Shown here in pieces: positions 15,201-23,624 of a DNA stretch of 64,000 bases. This DNA comes from Bacteroidota bacterium (GTDB taxonomy: Bacteria; Bacteroidota; Bacteroidia; Flavobacteriales; Schleiferiaceae). Location of the stretch: positions 372,001-436,000 of the forward strand of contig JANSYJ010000003.1 in the NCBI GenBank assembly GCA_024742495.1, in the 5' to 3' direction. The notes below the pieces were generated by a model. That model was not told where the DNA came from. It saw only the letters and a program-made list of their open reading frames with translations, and did not search any database. Position numbers and translations under genes: made by a program. Position 1 is the stretch's first letter. The number at the start of each line of letters is the position of its first letter.

Positions 15201-15784
15201 AGGAGGCCCTTAAGAACCTAGTTGATATCATAAGCGATAGGCGCACGATAAAGCCTGATCAATACAGCGGAGCAGTTTTGGATGACAGCCTAATCCAGAA
15301 AATTTTAGAACAAGCGAATTGGGCGCCTACCCATGGCTATACTGAACCCTGGCGTTTTGTGGTTTATAAAGGCGCCGCTCTCGAGCGTTTGGGCGAATTC
15401 CTAGCGAATTTTAACCAAGGAGATCCTGAGGCCCCAGATTTTAATAAAATACGCTACAATCGCATTAAGAGTAGACCTAGCATGGCTTCGCACGTAATTG
15501 GTATAGCGATGTTGCCCGGTACCAATCCTAAAATCCCAGAAATTGAGGAAGTATCGGCAGTTGCCATGGCAGTCCAAAATATGTGGCTTACCTGTCACGC
15601 TATGGGATTGGGTGCTTATTGGAGTACCGGTAAAGCCGCTTTTAGTGACGAATTCTGCGAGTTTATGGGTTTTGATAAGCAGTATAAAAGTTTAGGCCTT
15701 TTCTATATAGGGGCCACCGAAAAAAATAATCCTCCCGGAAGGAGGATTAGTAATATCGATACAAAAGTGCGCTGGGAGTCTTAG
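15197..15784 (+). CDS. Nitroreductase family protein
   Basis: FMN-dependent NAD(P)H oxidoreductase fold of 195 residues. The N-terminal R-R-T-I-K-P-D arginine cluster that contacts FMN phosphate, the A-N-W-A-P-T-H-G-Y-T-E-P-W-R-F motif, A-V-A-M-A-V-Q-N-M-W in the dimer helix and the late G-A-x-x-S-T-G-K and G-L-F-Y-I-G-A segments match the family. The substrate is not predictable. ATGA overlap with aroK indicates one transcription unit; it converges on the TolC-like gene with a four-base overlap of the 3' ends. Confidence 0.88.
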   Translation: MKEALKNLVDIISDRRTIKPDQYSGAVLDDSLIQKILEQANWAPTHGYTEPWRFVVYKGAALERLGEFLANFNQGDPEAPDFNKIRYNRIKSRPSMASHVIGIAMLPGTNPKIPEIEEVSAVAMAVQNMWLTCHAMGLGAYWSTGKAAFSDEFCEFMGFDKQYKSLGLFYIGATEKNNPPGRRISNIDTKVRWES

Positions 15785-17202
15785 TCTTCGAATAAGATAC
15801 CAGCCTCCGCTTTTAATTTGGCTTCAACCAGCTGTAGCTTGGCTTCGGTTTTTATTTGCTTTAGTCTGCTGTCGATATACTTAAGCTCGCGAGAATTCAC
15901 CAAAAACAAGGAACTTTCGCCATTACGGAATTTGATGTTTTCCGCCTCGAGTAGACGATTGTAATTAGCAACCATTTGATTTACGCTTTGCAACTGCTGG
16001 GTCATCAGCACAAGCTCAGCCTCATAGGCCTGAACCTTATTTTGGATTTGGATGCGCTTGAGCTCTAAGTCCAATTCACTCTCTTGAATTTTAACTTTGG
16101 ATTTCATCACTTCACCGCGCCCTTTGCGCACGAAGAGGGGGAAGCTGGCTTTTAGGCCCCATGAATAATTGTCTGGCGAGTATTCAGCAAAAAAATCATT
16201 TTGGGTAGGGGCGTTTAAGAATTTGTAATTCACCGTTAGTTCCGGTTTAAGCAATTCCTGATTCAACCTTCTTTCAATATCCAGTCTTTCAATTTTCAAT
16301 TGATAAGCATTTAAAGCTGGGTGGCGCTCAAACCAGTCGGCCGGTAATATATTGAGCAGGGGACTGTAATCATAAGCCGGACGTACCGCTCCCTGCAATT
16401 GCATGGGAATTTGTCCATCCATCCAAAGGAAAGAGTTTAGGACATTACTTTGAAAAATGTAATTCGCTCTCGCGGTTTGTAATTTCACCTCTCGATCCTG
16501 AACTTGAATGGCTGATTCCAGCGTATCAATAAAGGGCTCATCACCTATAATAGCGGCCTGTTTTACAGAACGAAAGCGAAACTGGGCCTGGTCTAAAGCT
16601 TCTTCATAAACCTTTAATTCCTGATAAGCGGCGTACCAATCCCAATAGCTTTGTAAAGCTTCGAGGAATAACTGGTTGAGCGCTAAATCGATTTCGAACT
16701 CTGCAGCATCTTCTAAAATACGCGCTTGTTTAAGGGCGGCTCGACGCTCATCTAAAAACAAACCTTTTCCTAAGGTCCAGCTAATATCGCCATACCACAA
16801 TCCACTTCCGGGCACGGTGGCTTGATTATTCAAAAAAACACCATCGTTTAATTCATAGCCTGCTTTAGCCTTTAGGCCAAACCAACCCGGCACTTCCAAG
16901 CCTGAGTTTTGCAGAGTATAATAATCCGTTTTCTTAAAACGCTTTTGATCCACATCACTAAAAAGCTTGGGATCGAAACTTCCGCTGGCTTTTAAGCGTT
17001 GAGCTCGGGCACGATCCTTTATTAGTCGCGCTTTTACCGCCATGGGATGATGTCTTTCTACGATGTTTAGAAAGGTATCTACCGGCAAGCTTACCGAATC
17101 TTGGGCTTGAAGACCAAAGGCAAGCAAAAGTAAAAGCCCGATATAGGATAAACTACTTCTTTCCACCTTGCTTTGCGTCTTTAGATTTTTGAGAATCACC
17201 AT
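15781..17202 (-). CDS. TolC-family outer-membrane efflux protein
   Basis: Outer-membrane channel of a tripartite exporter and last gene of the TetR/ABC/HlyD operon. After a signal peptide ending F-G-L-Q-A-Q come long coiled-coil helices rich in Q, E, L and K in two repeats, with short beta segments (S-W-T-L-G-K-G, S-W-G-L-K-A-S-F-P-L-F) placed as in TolC. The start is uncertain: the frame extends far upstream inside the HlyD gene. The ATG at 17202 gives 473 residues; a GTG at 17166, with 14 bases of overlap, would give an even cleaner signal peptide. Confidence 0.85.
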   Translation of the reverse strand: MVILKNLKTQSKVERSSLSYIGLLLLLAFGLQAQDSVSLPVDTFLNIVERHHPMAVKARLIKDRARAQRLKASGSFDPKLFSDVDQKRFKKTDYYTLQNSGLEVPGWFGLKAKAGYELNDGVFLNNQATVPGSGLWYGDISWTLGKGLFLDERRAALKQARILEDAAEFEIDLALNQLFLEALQSYWDWYAAYQELKVYEEALDQAQFRFRSVKQAAIIGDEPFIDTLESAIQVQDREVKLQTARANYIFQSNVLNSFLWMDGQIPMQLQGAVRPAYDYSPLLNILPADWFERHPALNAYQLKIERLDIERRLNQELLKPELTVNYKFLNAPTQNDFFAEYSPDNYSWGLKASFPLFVRKGRGEVMKSKVKIQESELDLELKRIQIQNKVQAYEAELVLMTQQLQSVNQMVANYNRLLEAENIKFRNGESSLFLVNSRELKYIDSRLKQIKTEAKLQLVEAKLKAEAGILFED

Positions 17203-18532
17203 TTTCAGGGACATAAAAATCAGCTGGGAAGCCATTAATTTGTCGCCATATTTCATACCACACTGGCACATCCTGAAGAAGAGCAAAGGTTTTTGCACCC
17301 GCACCAGGACGAATACCATCAGGCCAATCCACTGCTTCAGGATCTGGAGCTACCAATATGCGATAGGTACCATTTTCTGAGGTGAAATTATCAATAGCTA
17401 CAATCCTTCCACCAAAGGTGCCCACGGAAACCCCTGGCCAACCACTAAAGAAAATAGCTGGCCAACCATCGAATTGTATTCGCACTTCTTCACCAACATG
17501 CATCAAAGGGTAGTTTAAAGGACGAACGTACATCTCAATGGCGAGGTCGTAATCTGCAGGCATAATGCTCACAATCTTTTCGCCTTCCTTTACGGTTTCT
17601 CCCAAACCTGTTTTTACCGCCTTCGTGATGTAGCCATCCTGTGGCGCGGTGAGGTAGTAATTGCTTGTTCGCACCTCATAATTACTGTACTTGTTTTCCA
17701 GTTTCGAAACTTCCGCTTCAGTGGAATACATGGAGGAGAGGGTAGCATAGCGCTCGCTTTCGGCTTTGCTAATCTTGCTGTCGTAATCGGCGGCTACGAA
17801 GTTTAGCTCTACTTGAGCATTGATAAGCTCATTACGAGAAGCCAATAGTTTGCTTTCTTGGGCAACGCGCTTGGAAGTAGTTTCTTGTAACTTCTGACGT
17901 CGCTTTTCTAAATCAGTACGAGAATAGAGCCCCTGATTAAACAAGGTATCCATACGTTTCATCTGTGCGGCTGCAATCTCTTCATTGGTAACTGCTGCCA
18001 CCAGGTCAATCGAATCTGCGGTAACCTTAAGACGATTAATCTTAATCTTATTCTTCGTTTGCTGAAGCTTTAAACGACGATTTTCCCTTAAGGCTCTAAC
18101 CTGAGTTTCCAAGGCCTGAGCCTTTTGCCCATAGTTTTCCTGTGAAGAACTTTTAGACTTAATCTGCGCATCAGTACGCTCCAATAAGCGGGGATCGAAA
18201 TAGTCGTCTTTAATTTCTGAAATGTAAAGGATGGTGTCTCCCTTGCGTACAAAGTCGCCTTCTTGCACATACCAGGCTTCAATTCGACCACCAATTACCG
18301 ATTGAAGGGTTTGTGGTCTTTGATCGGGTTGTAAGCTCGTTACATAACCCTTGGATCTAATGTTCTGAGTCCAGGGTAAAAAGAGCGCACCTACAATAAA
18401 AACGATAAATGTTAGGAAAAGGCGCTTACGACTCTTCTGCATTTTGGCTTCATCTAAAAATACGCGCATACTGCCGTAATTGCGTCGATTGATCTTATTC
18501 GAAATCGAATTTTTAGGCGATATATTTAGCAT
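17153..18532 (-). CDS. HlyD-family membrane fusion protein
   Basis: Periplasmic adaptor linking the ABC transporter to the TolC-like channel. 459 residues: cytoplasmic N-terminus of about 37 residues, one membrane helix (L-F-L-T-F-I-V-F-I-V-G-A-L-F), half-lipoyl motif (V-I-G-G-R-I-E-A-W-Y-V-Q-E-G-D-F-V-R-K-G-D), a long coiled coil, then the second lipoyl half (A-P-Q-D-G-Y-I-T-K-A-V) and a beta-barrel domain. Its ATG lies inside the end of the ABC gene (7-base overlap), so translation is probably coupled. Confidence 0.92.
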   Translation of the reverse strand: MLNISPKNSISNKINRRNYGSMRVFLDEAKMQKSRKRLFLTFIVFIVGALFLPWTQNIRSKGYVTSLQPDQRPQTLQSVIGGRIEAWYVQEGDFVRKGDTILYISEIKDDYFDPRLLERTDAQIKSKSSSQENYGQKAQALETQVRALRENRRLKLQQTKNKIKINRLKVTADSIDLVAAVTNEEIAAAQMKRMDTLFNQGLYSRTDLEKRRQKLQETTSKRVAQESKLLASRNELINAQVELNFVAADYDSKISKAESERYATLSSMYSTEAEVSKLENKYSNYEVRTSNYYLTAPQDGYITKAVKTGLGETVKEGEKIVSIMPADYDLAIEMYVRPLNYPLMHVGEEVRIQFDGWPAIFFSGWPGVSVGTFGGRIVAIDNFTSENGTYRILVAPDPEAVDWPDGIRPGAGAKTFALLQDVPVWYEIWRQINGFPADFYVPENGDSQKSKDAKQGGKK

Positions 18533-20232
18533 GGTAGATCGTTTTTAAGTTCATCAAAACTTCCAATCTTCACGATTTTACCTTTTTCTAAAAGGATTAT
18601 GCGATTCATCCGCTTCAGCGATTCTAAATTATTAGTAGCCATTACCACCGATTGGCCGCAGTCAAAACAAAGGTGATCCAACCAGCGATTGCGGGTGGCA
18701 TCATCTACATCAAACCAATTATCTTCTAAAAGAAGGAGGCTATGCGTACCGGCTAAACTGCGGGCCATAAGCAGGCGATTGCGCGTACTAGAGGCTAAAC
18801 CTAAGCCTCCGGTGGGTAAAGCGGTGTAAATACCATTGGGCAGATCCTCCACAAAATCCTTTAAGCCAACCAATTCTAATAGCTCCATCACATTCTCGGG
18901 GCTAACACTTTTTCGCCTTAAACTGATATTGTCTAGAATGGATGCTTCAAATATTTCTTCTTGTCGCAGGTTATCGCCAATAAGGCTCCTCAAGCTTTCT
19001 AATTGTACCTTATTGTAAGGGATATCATTGTAAAGCAGGCTGCCTTCATAACTATCAAATAATCCGGCGATAAGCTGCAATAGCGATGATTTACCGGAAG
19101 ACATGCCACCAGCAATACCAATCTTTTCGCCGTGATTAATTTCAAAGTTTATATCCGAAAGAATTCGGTGACCCCACTGAGGAGAGTTTAAATTCAAGTT
19201 TTTAACCTTCACCTTAAGCTTATCCCCATTCTCCAATCTTAATTGGTCAGACTCATCCTGATTTTCGAGTTCCAAGTCGGTAACGGCTCCCAGTTTTTCC
19301 AAACCAGTAAGAACATCATAAATGGTTTCAATGCTGTAAACCAGTTTTTCAACTGATGAGATAATTTGCACAATTACAATTTCTGCAGCCACAAACTGAC
19401 CAATATTCATCTGTGCATCAAAAACGAGTAAACCACCTAAAAGAAGTAAGCCACCGGCAATGAGTACTTTAAAGAATACCAGAGACCCATATTGGCGCAG
19501 TAAAACGCTAAAGTGTGCTCTTCTCGATCTTAGGTAATTGGTGCTAAGCTTATCTGCTTGCTCCATGGGCAAGTCGGTGCGCCCTGCCATTTTAAAGGTG
19601 GATAAGTTTCGACCTAATTCTTCCAGCCAGGAAACAACTTCATATTTACTGTTGCTCTCCTGGATACTCGTTTCCAGTCCCCTCCGTGAAGTTAAACGGA
19701 AGAAGATCATTAAAACAAAAATTAGGAAGAAGCCAAAAGCAATAAAGAAGGGGTGGTAGAGGGAAAGCAGGATTAAGCCAAAAACGATTTGCAAACTGGC
19801 CACCGAAAAATCAAACAATAACTTGTAAAGGCCCTTTTGTACGGTAAGGACATCAAAAAAGCGGTTGACTAATTCAGGCGGATAGTAGTTTTTTAATGCA
19901 CTTAGCTTAATCCGTGGGATACGGTAGGCAAATTCTATGGAGGCATTTACAAATAAGCGTTGCTGAATTCGCTCCGCTACGCTCAGTTGAAAAATTTGAA
20001 AAATTCCGGCTAAGGCCAAACCAAGTAATACCACTATTACCAATACCACCCAAGCGGTAGAGGAGGTACCACTTTGAATGAGATTAATAATTGCTTGAAT
20101 TCCAAGAGGAATGGATAATGTCAATAAACCATTAAAAAGGGCATAAACATAAATTTTGCCCACATCCTTGCGCTCCGTTGAAAGGAGCTGCCAAAAGCGT
20201 TGTAAGGGTAATTTAGGATCTTTTAGCGCCAT
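18526..20232 (-). CDS. ABC exporter (fused membrane and ATPase domains) with degenerate ATPase motifs
   Basis: 568 residues: about six membrane helices (30-300) then a nucleotide-binding domain. The arrangement with HlyD and TolC proteins is that of a type I secretion/export system; no peptidase domain is present. Walker A is intact (G-G-M-S-S-G-K-S, 375-382) and a Q-loop glutamine is present (L-R-Q-E-E). However the signature motif is L-A-S-S-T (479-483) instead of L-S-G-G-Q, Walker B reads L-L-L-L-E-D (499-504) with Glu and Asp exchanged relative to D-E, and the switch histidine is replaced in M-A-T-N-N (531-535). The domain may hydrolyse ATP poorly or not at all. The transported substrate is unknown. 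It overlaps the tetR gene by 20 bases. Confidence 0.88.
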   Translation of the reverse strand: MALKDPKLPLQRFWQLLSTERKDVGKIYVYALFNGLLTLSIPLGIQAIINLIQSGTSSTAWVVLVIVVLLGLALAGIFQIFQLSVAERIQQRLFVNASIEFAYRIPRIKLSALKNYYPPELVNRFFDVLTVQKGLYKLLFDFSVASLQIVFGLILLSLYHPFFIAFGFFLIFVLMIFFRLTSRRGLETSIQESNSKYEVVSWLEELGRNLSTFKMAGRTDLPMEQADKLSTNYLRSRRAHFSVLLRQYGSLVFFKVLIAGGLLLLGGLLVFDAQMNIGQFVAAEIVIVQIISSVEKLVYSIETIYDVLTGLEKLGAVTDLELENQDESDQLRLENGDKLKVKVKNLNLNSPQWGHRILSDINFEINHGEKIGIAGGMSSGKSSLLQLIAGLFDSYEGSLLYNDIPYNKVQLESLRSLIGDNLRQEEIFEASILDNISLRRKSVSPENVMELLELVGLKDFVEDLPNGIYTALPTGGLGLASSTRNRLLMARSLAGTHSLLLLEDNWFDVDDATRNRWLDHLCFDCGQSVVMATNNLESLKRMNRIILLEKGKIVKIGSFDELKNDLPC

Positions 20233-20905
20233 TCTGTAAAATACTTAGAGTAAGGGTTTCCATAAAGTTGATCAAGTTCTCATCCTTCATATCAATATCG
20301 GTGATAGAAGGCATGTGAACGCCAAAAAATTTCTGTAAGTGATTGGCCTCAAGAAGGGTAGAGGCCAAGGTGCGTGGCTGCTCAAAATCGGAGCTAATGC
20401 CCGAAATAATGCGCACTAGGCGTTCAATCAGGTTTTTGTAATTTTTAAAATATCCGTTCTTATTTTCTGCGTCTATTTCTTTGGTTAAAAAGGCTTTGGA
20501 GGATTCGGAGATCACAATGCGTTGTAAAACCTCTTCATTTACATGAGAGAAGTTCTGATCTTGAGTTACCGTTTCACAGATTACCCGAATGCTGTTTTTT
20601 AACTGATCCTCGCAATTATTAACATTGGCTGTAGCAAAAGCCACTTTGTACTCTAACCAAGCCCAATACCAAGATATAAGGTATAAGAGCAATTTATGTT
20701 TATTCTCAAAATAGCGATAAATTGTACTTTCTGGTGAACCTATTGCCGTTCCAAGCTTTTTAAAGGTGAAGCTTTCGAAACCCAAATCTTCAATTAAGAT
20801 GATGCTGGTCTCAATAATCTTCCGCCCCAAGTCGGAGCTATCCGGATCCTTTACATATAGTTGTTCCGGTATTTGAATTTTTAAGCTACCTAGTAGTTCT
20901 CGCAT
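20213..20905 (-). CDS. TetR-family transcriptional regulator
   Basis: 230 residues. The N-terminal helix-turn-helix reads I-I-E-T-S...G-F-E-S-F-T-F-K-K-L-G-T-A-I-G-S-P-E-S-T-I-Y-R-Y-F-E-N-K, the TetR signature; the rest is a helical ligand-binding domain. It is the first gene of the export operon and its product probably represses it through the palindrome at 20930-20946. The ATG at 20905 was chosen over a TTG at 20926, which falls inside the -7 element. It is divergent from the antiporter gene. Confidence 0.88.
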   Translation of the reverse strand: MRELLGSLKIQIPEQLYVKDPDSSDLGRKIIETSIILIEDLGFESFTFKKLGTAIGSPESTIYRYFENKHKLLLYLISWYWAWLEYKVAFATANVNNCEDQLKNSIRVICETVTQDQNFSHVNEEVLQRIVISESSKAFLTKEIDAENKNGYFKNYKNLIERLVRIISGISSDFEQPRTLASTLLEANHLQKFFGVHMPSITDIDMKDENLINFMETLTLSILQNGAKRS

Positions 20906-20923
20906 GTCCCATATTTTCAATCG

Positions 20924-20955
20924 CAAAAATAATAGTAATACTATTAATACTGCAA
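20924..20955 (-). promoter_or_regulatory. Promoter of the tetR-ABC-HlyD-TolC operon
   Basis: On the reverse strand TTG (20953-20955) and TATTTTTG (20924-20931) are 21 bases apart, fitting the Bacteroidota -33/-7 pattern. The -7 box ends 18 bases before the tetR ATG. Confidence 0.55.
20930..20946. promoter_or_regulatory. Candidate TetR operator
   Basis: TAATAGT-AAT-ACTATTA is a perfect 7-bp inverted repeat with a 3-base centre. It lies between the -33 and -7 boxes of the regulator's own operon, the classical place for autorepression. Confidence 0.6.
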
Positions 20956-21025
20956 GTTTTTCTTTTTGTTCAAGATTTGGTGTTAAATATTTTTAAACTG
21001 AACTTGCTCACCTTAGAATCAGCCT

Positions 21026-22270
21026 ATGGACTTTTTTGGGATTTTAGCAGTACTCACAAGCCTTGCCGCTCTTTTCGCCTTTGTAAATACGCGCTACCTC
21101 AAGCTGCCCTTCACTATTGGCTTAATGATTTTGGCGATGGTCTTTACGCTACTCATCATAGGTATCGGCAAGCTTTACCCACCACTAGTTGAGGATGCAA
21201 CCAAAGTAATACTGCAGCTCGATTTTAAATCTTTACTACTCGATGTAATGCTTAGCTTCTTGCTCTTTGCCGGTGCATTGCACACCAAGTTAGATGCCCT
21301 TAAGCGCAATCGCGGTCCCATTTTAACCTTAGCTACTTTCGGAGTGGTAGTTTCGGCGGGACTGATAGGACTCTTGCTTTACTACTTGTTAATCCTCATT
21401 AATTATCCAGTTGACCTTATCTACTGTTTGCTATTTGGCTCCATATTGGCGCCTACAGACCCTATTGCGGTATTAAGCATTTTAAAGCAAGCTGGTGCCC
21501 CTAAGAAGCTCGAGACTAAAATTGTTGGGGAATCACTCTTCAATGATGGCGTTGGCGTGGTGGTCTTTCTGGTTTTGCTTTCGGTTGCTAAAACGGGAAT
21601 TGAAAATTTCGACATCGCTCATGTAGGACTGGTTTTTTTAGAAGAAGTAGGAGGTGGGATTTTACTAGGTTTAATAGGCGGTTTCTTAGCCTTTCGGCTG
21701 ATGCGCACCATAGATCATTACGAAACCGAAGTAATGATCACCTTAGCAGTGGTAATGGGGCTGTACAGCCTTGCTTCGGCACTTCATTTTAGCGGTCCAT
21801 TAGCGGTAGTGGTAGCGGGATTGTTTATTGGTAATCGTTCTCCAGATATCGCTTGGACTAAAGAAACTCAGACTTATATCGATAAATTTTGGGAGCTTTT
21901 AGACGTATTTCTAAATGCCATACTCTTTGTGCTCATTGGCTTAGAGTTATTAGTAATAGAAATAAACCCATTTTACCTGGGCTTGGGTCTAGCGGTAATT
22001 CCCATCTCCTTATTGGCGCGCTATCTTGCAGTTTTATTGCCGGTTCAGTTTTATAAAAAGCGATTAGACTTTGTGCCTAAAACCGCATTCTTACTTACCT
22101 GGGGCGGTATTCGTGGCGGCATTTCAATTGCTTTGGCTTTAAGCCTAGAGGCAGATATGCATCGGGAACTCTTTTTAACCTTGGCTTACATTGTGGTGGT
22201 TTTCTCTATAGTGGTGCAAGGCCTTAGTTTAGCTACGGTGCTAAAGAAAGTACTGGGCAAAAGCGAATAG
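21026..22270 (+). CDS. CPA1-family sodium/proton antiporter
   Basis: 414 residues with about twelve membrane helices. The core motifs of CPA1 exchangers are present: G-S-I-L-A-P-T-D-P-I-A-V in one discontinuous helix and E-S-L-F-N-D-G-V-G-V-V-V in the ion-binding helix (N-D pair, electroneutral type), then G-G-I-R-G-G-I-S-I-A-L-A-L late in the protein. It likely expels Na+ or Li+ in exchange for protons at the inner membrane. There is no long cytoplasmic regulatory tail. It is probably cotranscribed with the next gene, 16 bases downstream. Confidence 0.92.
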   Translation: MDFFGILAVLTSLAALFAFVNTRYLKLPFTIGLMILAMVFTLLIIGIGKLYPPLVEDATKVILQLDFKSLLLDVMLSFLLFAGALHTKLDALKRNRGPILTLATFGVVVSAGLIGLLLYYLLILINYPVDLIYCLLFGSILAPTDPIAVLSILKQAGAPKKLETKIVGESLFNDGVGVVVFLVLLSVAKTGIENFDIAHVGLVFLEEVGGGILLGLIGGFLAFRLMRTIDHYETEVMITLAVVMGLYSLASALHFSGPLAVVVAGLFIGNRSPDIAWTKETQTYIDKFWELLDVFLNAILFVLIGLELLVIEINPFYLGLGLAVIPISLLARYLAVLLPVQFYKKRLDFVPKTAFLLTWGGIRGGISIALALSLEADMHRELFLTLAYIVVVFSIVVQGLSLATVLKKVLGKSE

Positions 22271-22286
22271 ATTCAAGAAGGGAGGA

Positions 22287-22826
22287 ATGACAATAAACTC
22301 AATCGAATTGAAGCTTGTAGCGCTTTTGGAAGAGGCATCCTGGCCCTGGCGGCTTCCAAGTTTAGCAACGCTTTCCGCGGATGGCCCACAACAACGCAGC
22401 TTGGTGCTTCGCCGCTTTAATCCGAAAAAATGGGAATTAGTCTTTTTTACTGATTTTAGAAGTACAAAAATTAAAGAACTGCAAAAGGACCCTCGTGCTT
22501 CCCTACACTTTTACGACTCCGAGAAACAGCTGCAACTGCGTTTAAAAGGGATAATTAACATCGAGCATCAAAGCCCTGCTAGTCGGGAGGCCTTGGCCGA
22601 AATCCCAATAGATCGACGCGGCGACTACCAATCAGGCTTAGCGCCGGGAGAAGTTCTTTCCGATATTTCTGAGACATCAGGAACTAAGGCTGAGGCAAAT
22701 TTTGCCCTCTTGCGTTTTCAAACGAAAAGCCTCGATTATTTAGAAATAAATAGAGTGGGTCATCGTCGCCTTAAAGCTGAATATATTGTGGAGGCTTGGA
22801 CCAATTGGACCATTATCCAAGCTTAA
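22287..22826 (+). CDS. Pyridoxamine-5'-phosphate-oxidase-like FMN-binding protein
   Basis: 179 residues with the split-barrel flavin-binding fold. R-S-L-V-L-R-R-F and W-E-L-V-F-F-T-D-F-R-S-T-K resemble the FMN-phosphate-binding strands of PdxH and the Alr4036-type family. The characteristic PdxH C-terminal substrate segment is only partly recognisable (H-R-R-L-K-A-E), so a role in vitamin B6 synthesis is not assured. The 3' end overlaps the convergent gene by four bases. Confidence 0.78.
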   Translation: MTINSIELKLVALLEEASWPWRLPSLATLSADGPQQRSLVLRRFNPKKWELVFFTDFRSTKIKELQKDPRASLHFYDSEKQLQLRLKGIINIEHQSPASREALAEIPIDRRGDYQSGLAPGEVLSDISETSGTKAEANFALLRFQTKSLDYLEINRVGHRRLKAEYIVEAWTNWTIIQA

Positions 22827-23593
22827 TCAAATTGTTGTAAAAAGCCTTCTAGCTCGCGCTCTTGCATATAACGTCTAAAGCAAGCTTGTACCGCCAGTAG
22901 AAATTCATAATCGTTTAATCTATTCATATTTACAGGTACGTACTTACAGTAAAACATGAAGGCTTCTAGTTCGTCTCTGTCCAATCCGGTTAGGCGAATT
23001 ACCGCCATTCTGTTATTGGATTCTTCGAGCTTGGAACGGTAGGCGTCTTCCGCTCTAAGCTGAGCTAATTTTCGCAATTGTCGCGGCTTAGATCCAAAAA
23101 GGTTGTAGAGGTATTCGGCGGGGTTATCCAATCCGGCAGCCACAATTTTAGGGTCTTCAATTTTGTCGTTGGAAGGAATGTTCGGCTTCTGCAAAACCAT
23201 TTGCTTGGGTTTGTTGGTAGTAAGCTCGTAGCTAAATACCGAAACTTCTTCCAGAAGATAGTTCTGCTCTTCCATGGCTACAATGATATCTGCTATTTGG
23301 GTGCTATCATTATTGTAGATGAAGTAAAAATACTTGTAAGCAATATTTGAGAAAATAATACTGTCGCCGAGTTTCAGGTCGATTTCAAAATAACCATTGG
23401 CATCGCTGATCGTACCTTTTAAGGTGCGTTTATTTATGACGTGTACTCCCGGCACCGTTTCTTTAGAGTGTCCGTCTAAAACCCAGCCATCAAGCGTTTT
23501 CAGGCTATCCTGAGCATTTAAGCAAATTCCCATTAGACTGAGTACAAGGACTAAGCTGAATCGACTAGAGCGTGTATCTTTGTGTTTTCGCAT
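22823..23593 (-). CDS. Exported protein with carboxypeptidase-regulatory-like domain
   Basis: 256 residues. After the signal peptide (ends C-L-N-A-Q) comes a beta-sandwich of about 75 residues of the CarboxypepD_reg-like type (L-D-G-W-V-L-D-G...V-P-G-V-H-V...G-T-I-S-D-A-N-G-Y-F-E-I). This domain commonly precedes TonB-dependent receptors; here it is followed by about 150 mainly helical residues and no barrel. The role of this short architecture is unknown. It is divergent from ettA, with the two promoters overlapping. Confidence 0.75.
   Translation of the reverse strand: MRKHKDTRSSRFSLVLVLSLMGICLNAQDSLKTLDGWVLDGHSKETVPGVHVINKRTLKGTISDANGYFEIDLKLGDSIIFSNIAYKYFYFIYNNDSTQIADIIVAMEEQNYLLEEVSVFSYELTTNKPKQMVLQKPNIPSNDKIEDPKIVAAGLDNPAEYLYNLFGSKPRQLRKLAQLRAEDAYRSKLEESNNRMAVIRLTGLDRDELEAFMFYCKYVPVNMNRLNDYEFLLAVQACFRRYMQERELEGFLQQFD
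23575..23582 (+). promoter_or_regulatory. -7 element upstream of ettA
   Basis: TATCTTTG matches TAnnTTTG exactly and lies 42 bases before the ettA ATG. It overlaps the start of the divergent gene. No good -33 partner was found. Confidence 0.4.
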
Positions 23594-23624
23594 TTATATT
23601 CTAAACAGTTTTACGAAAGTAATT

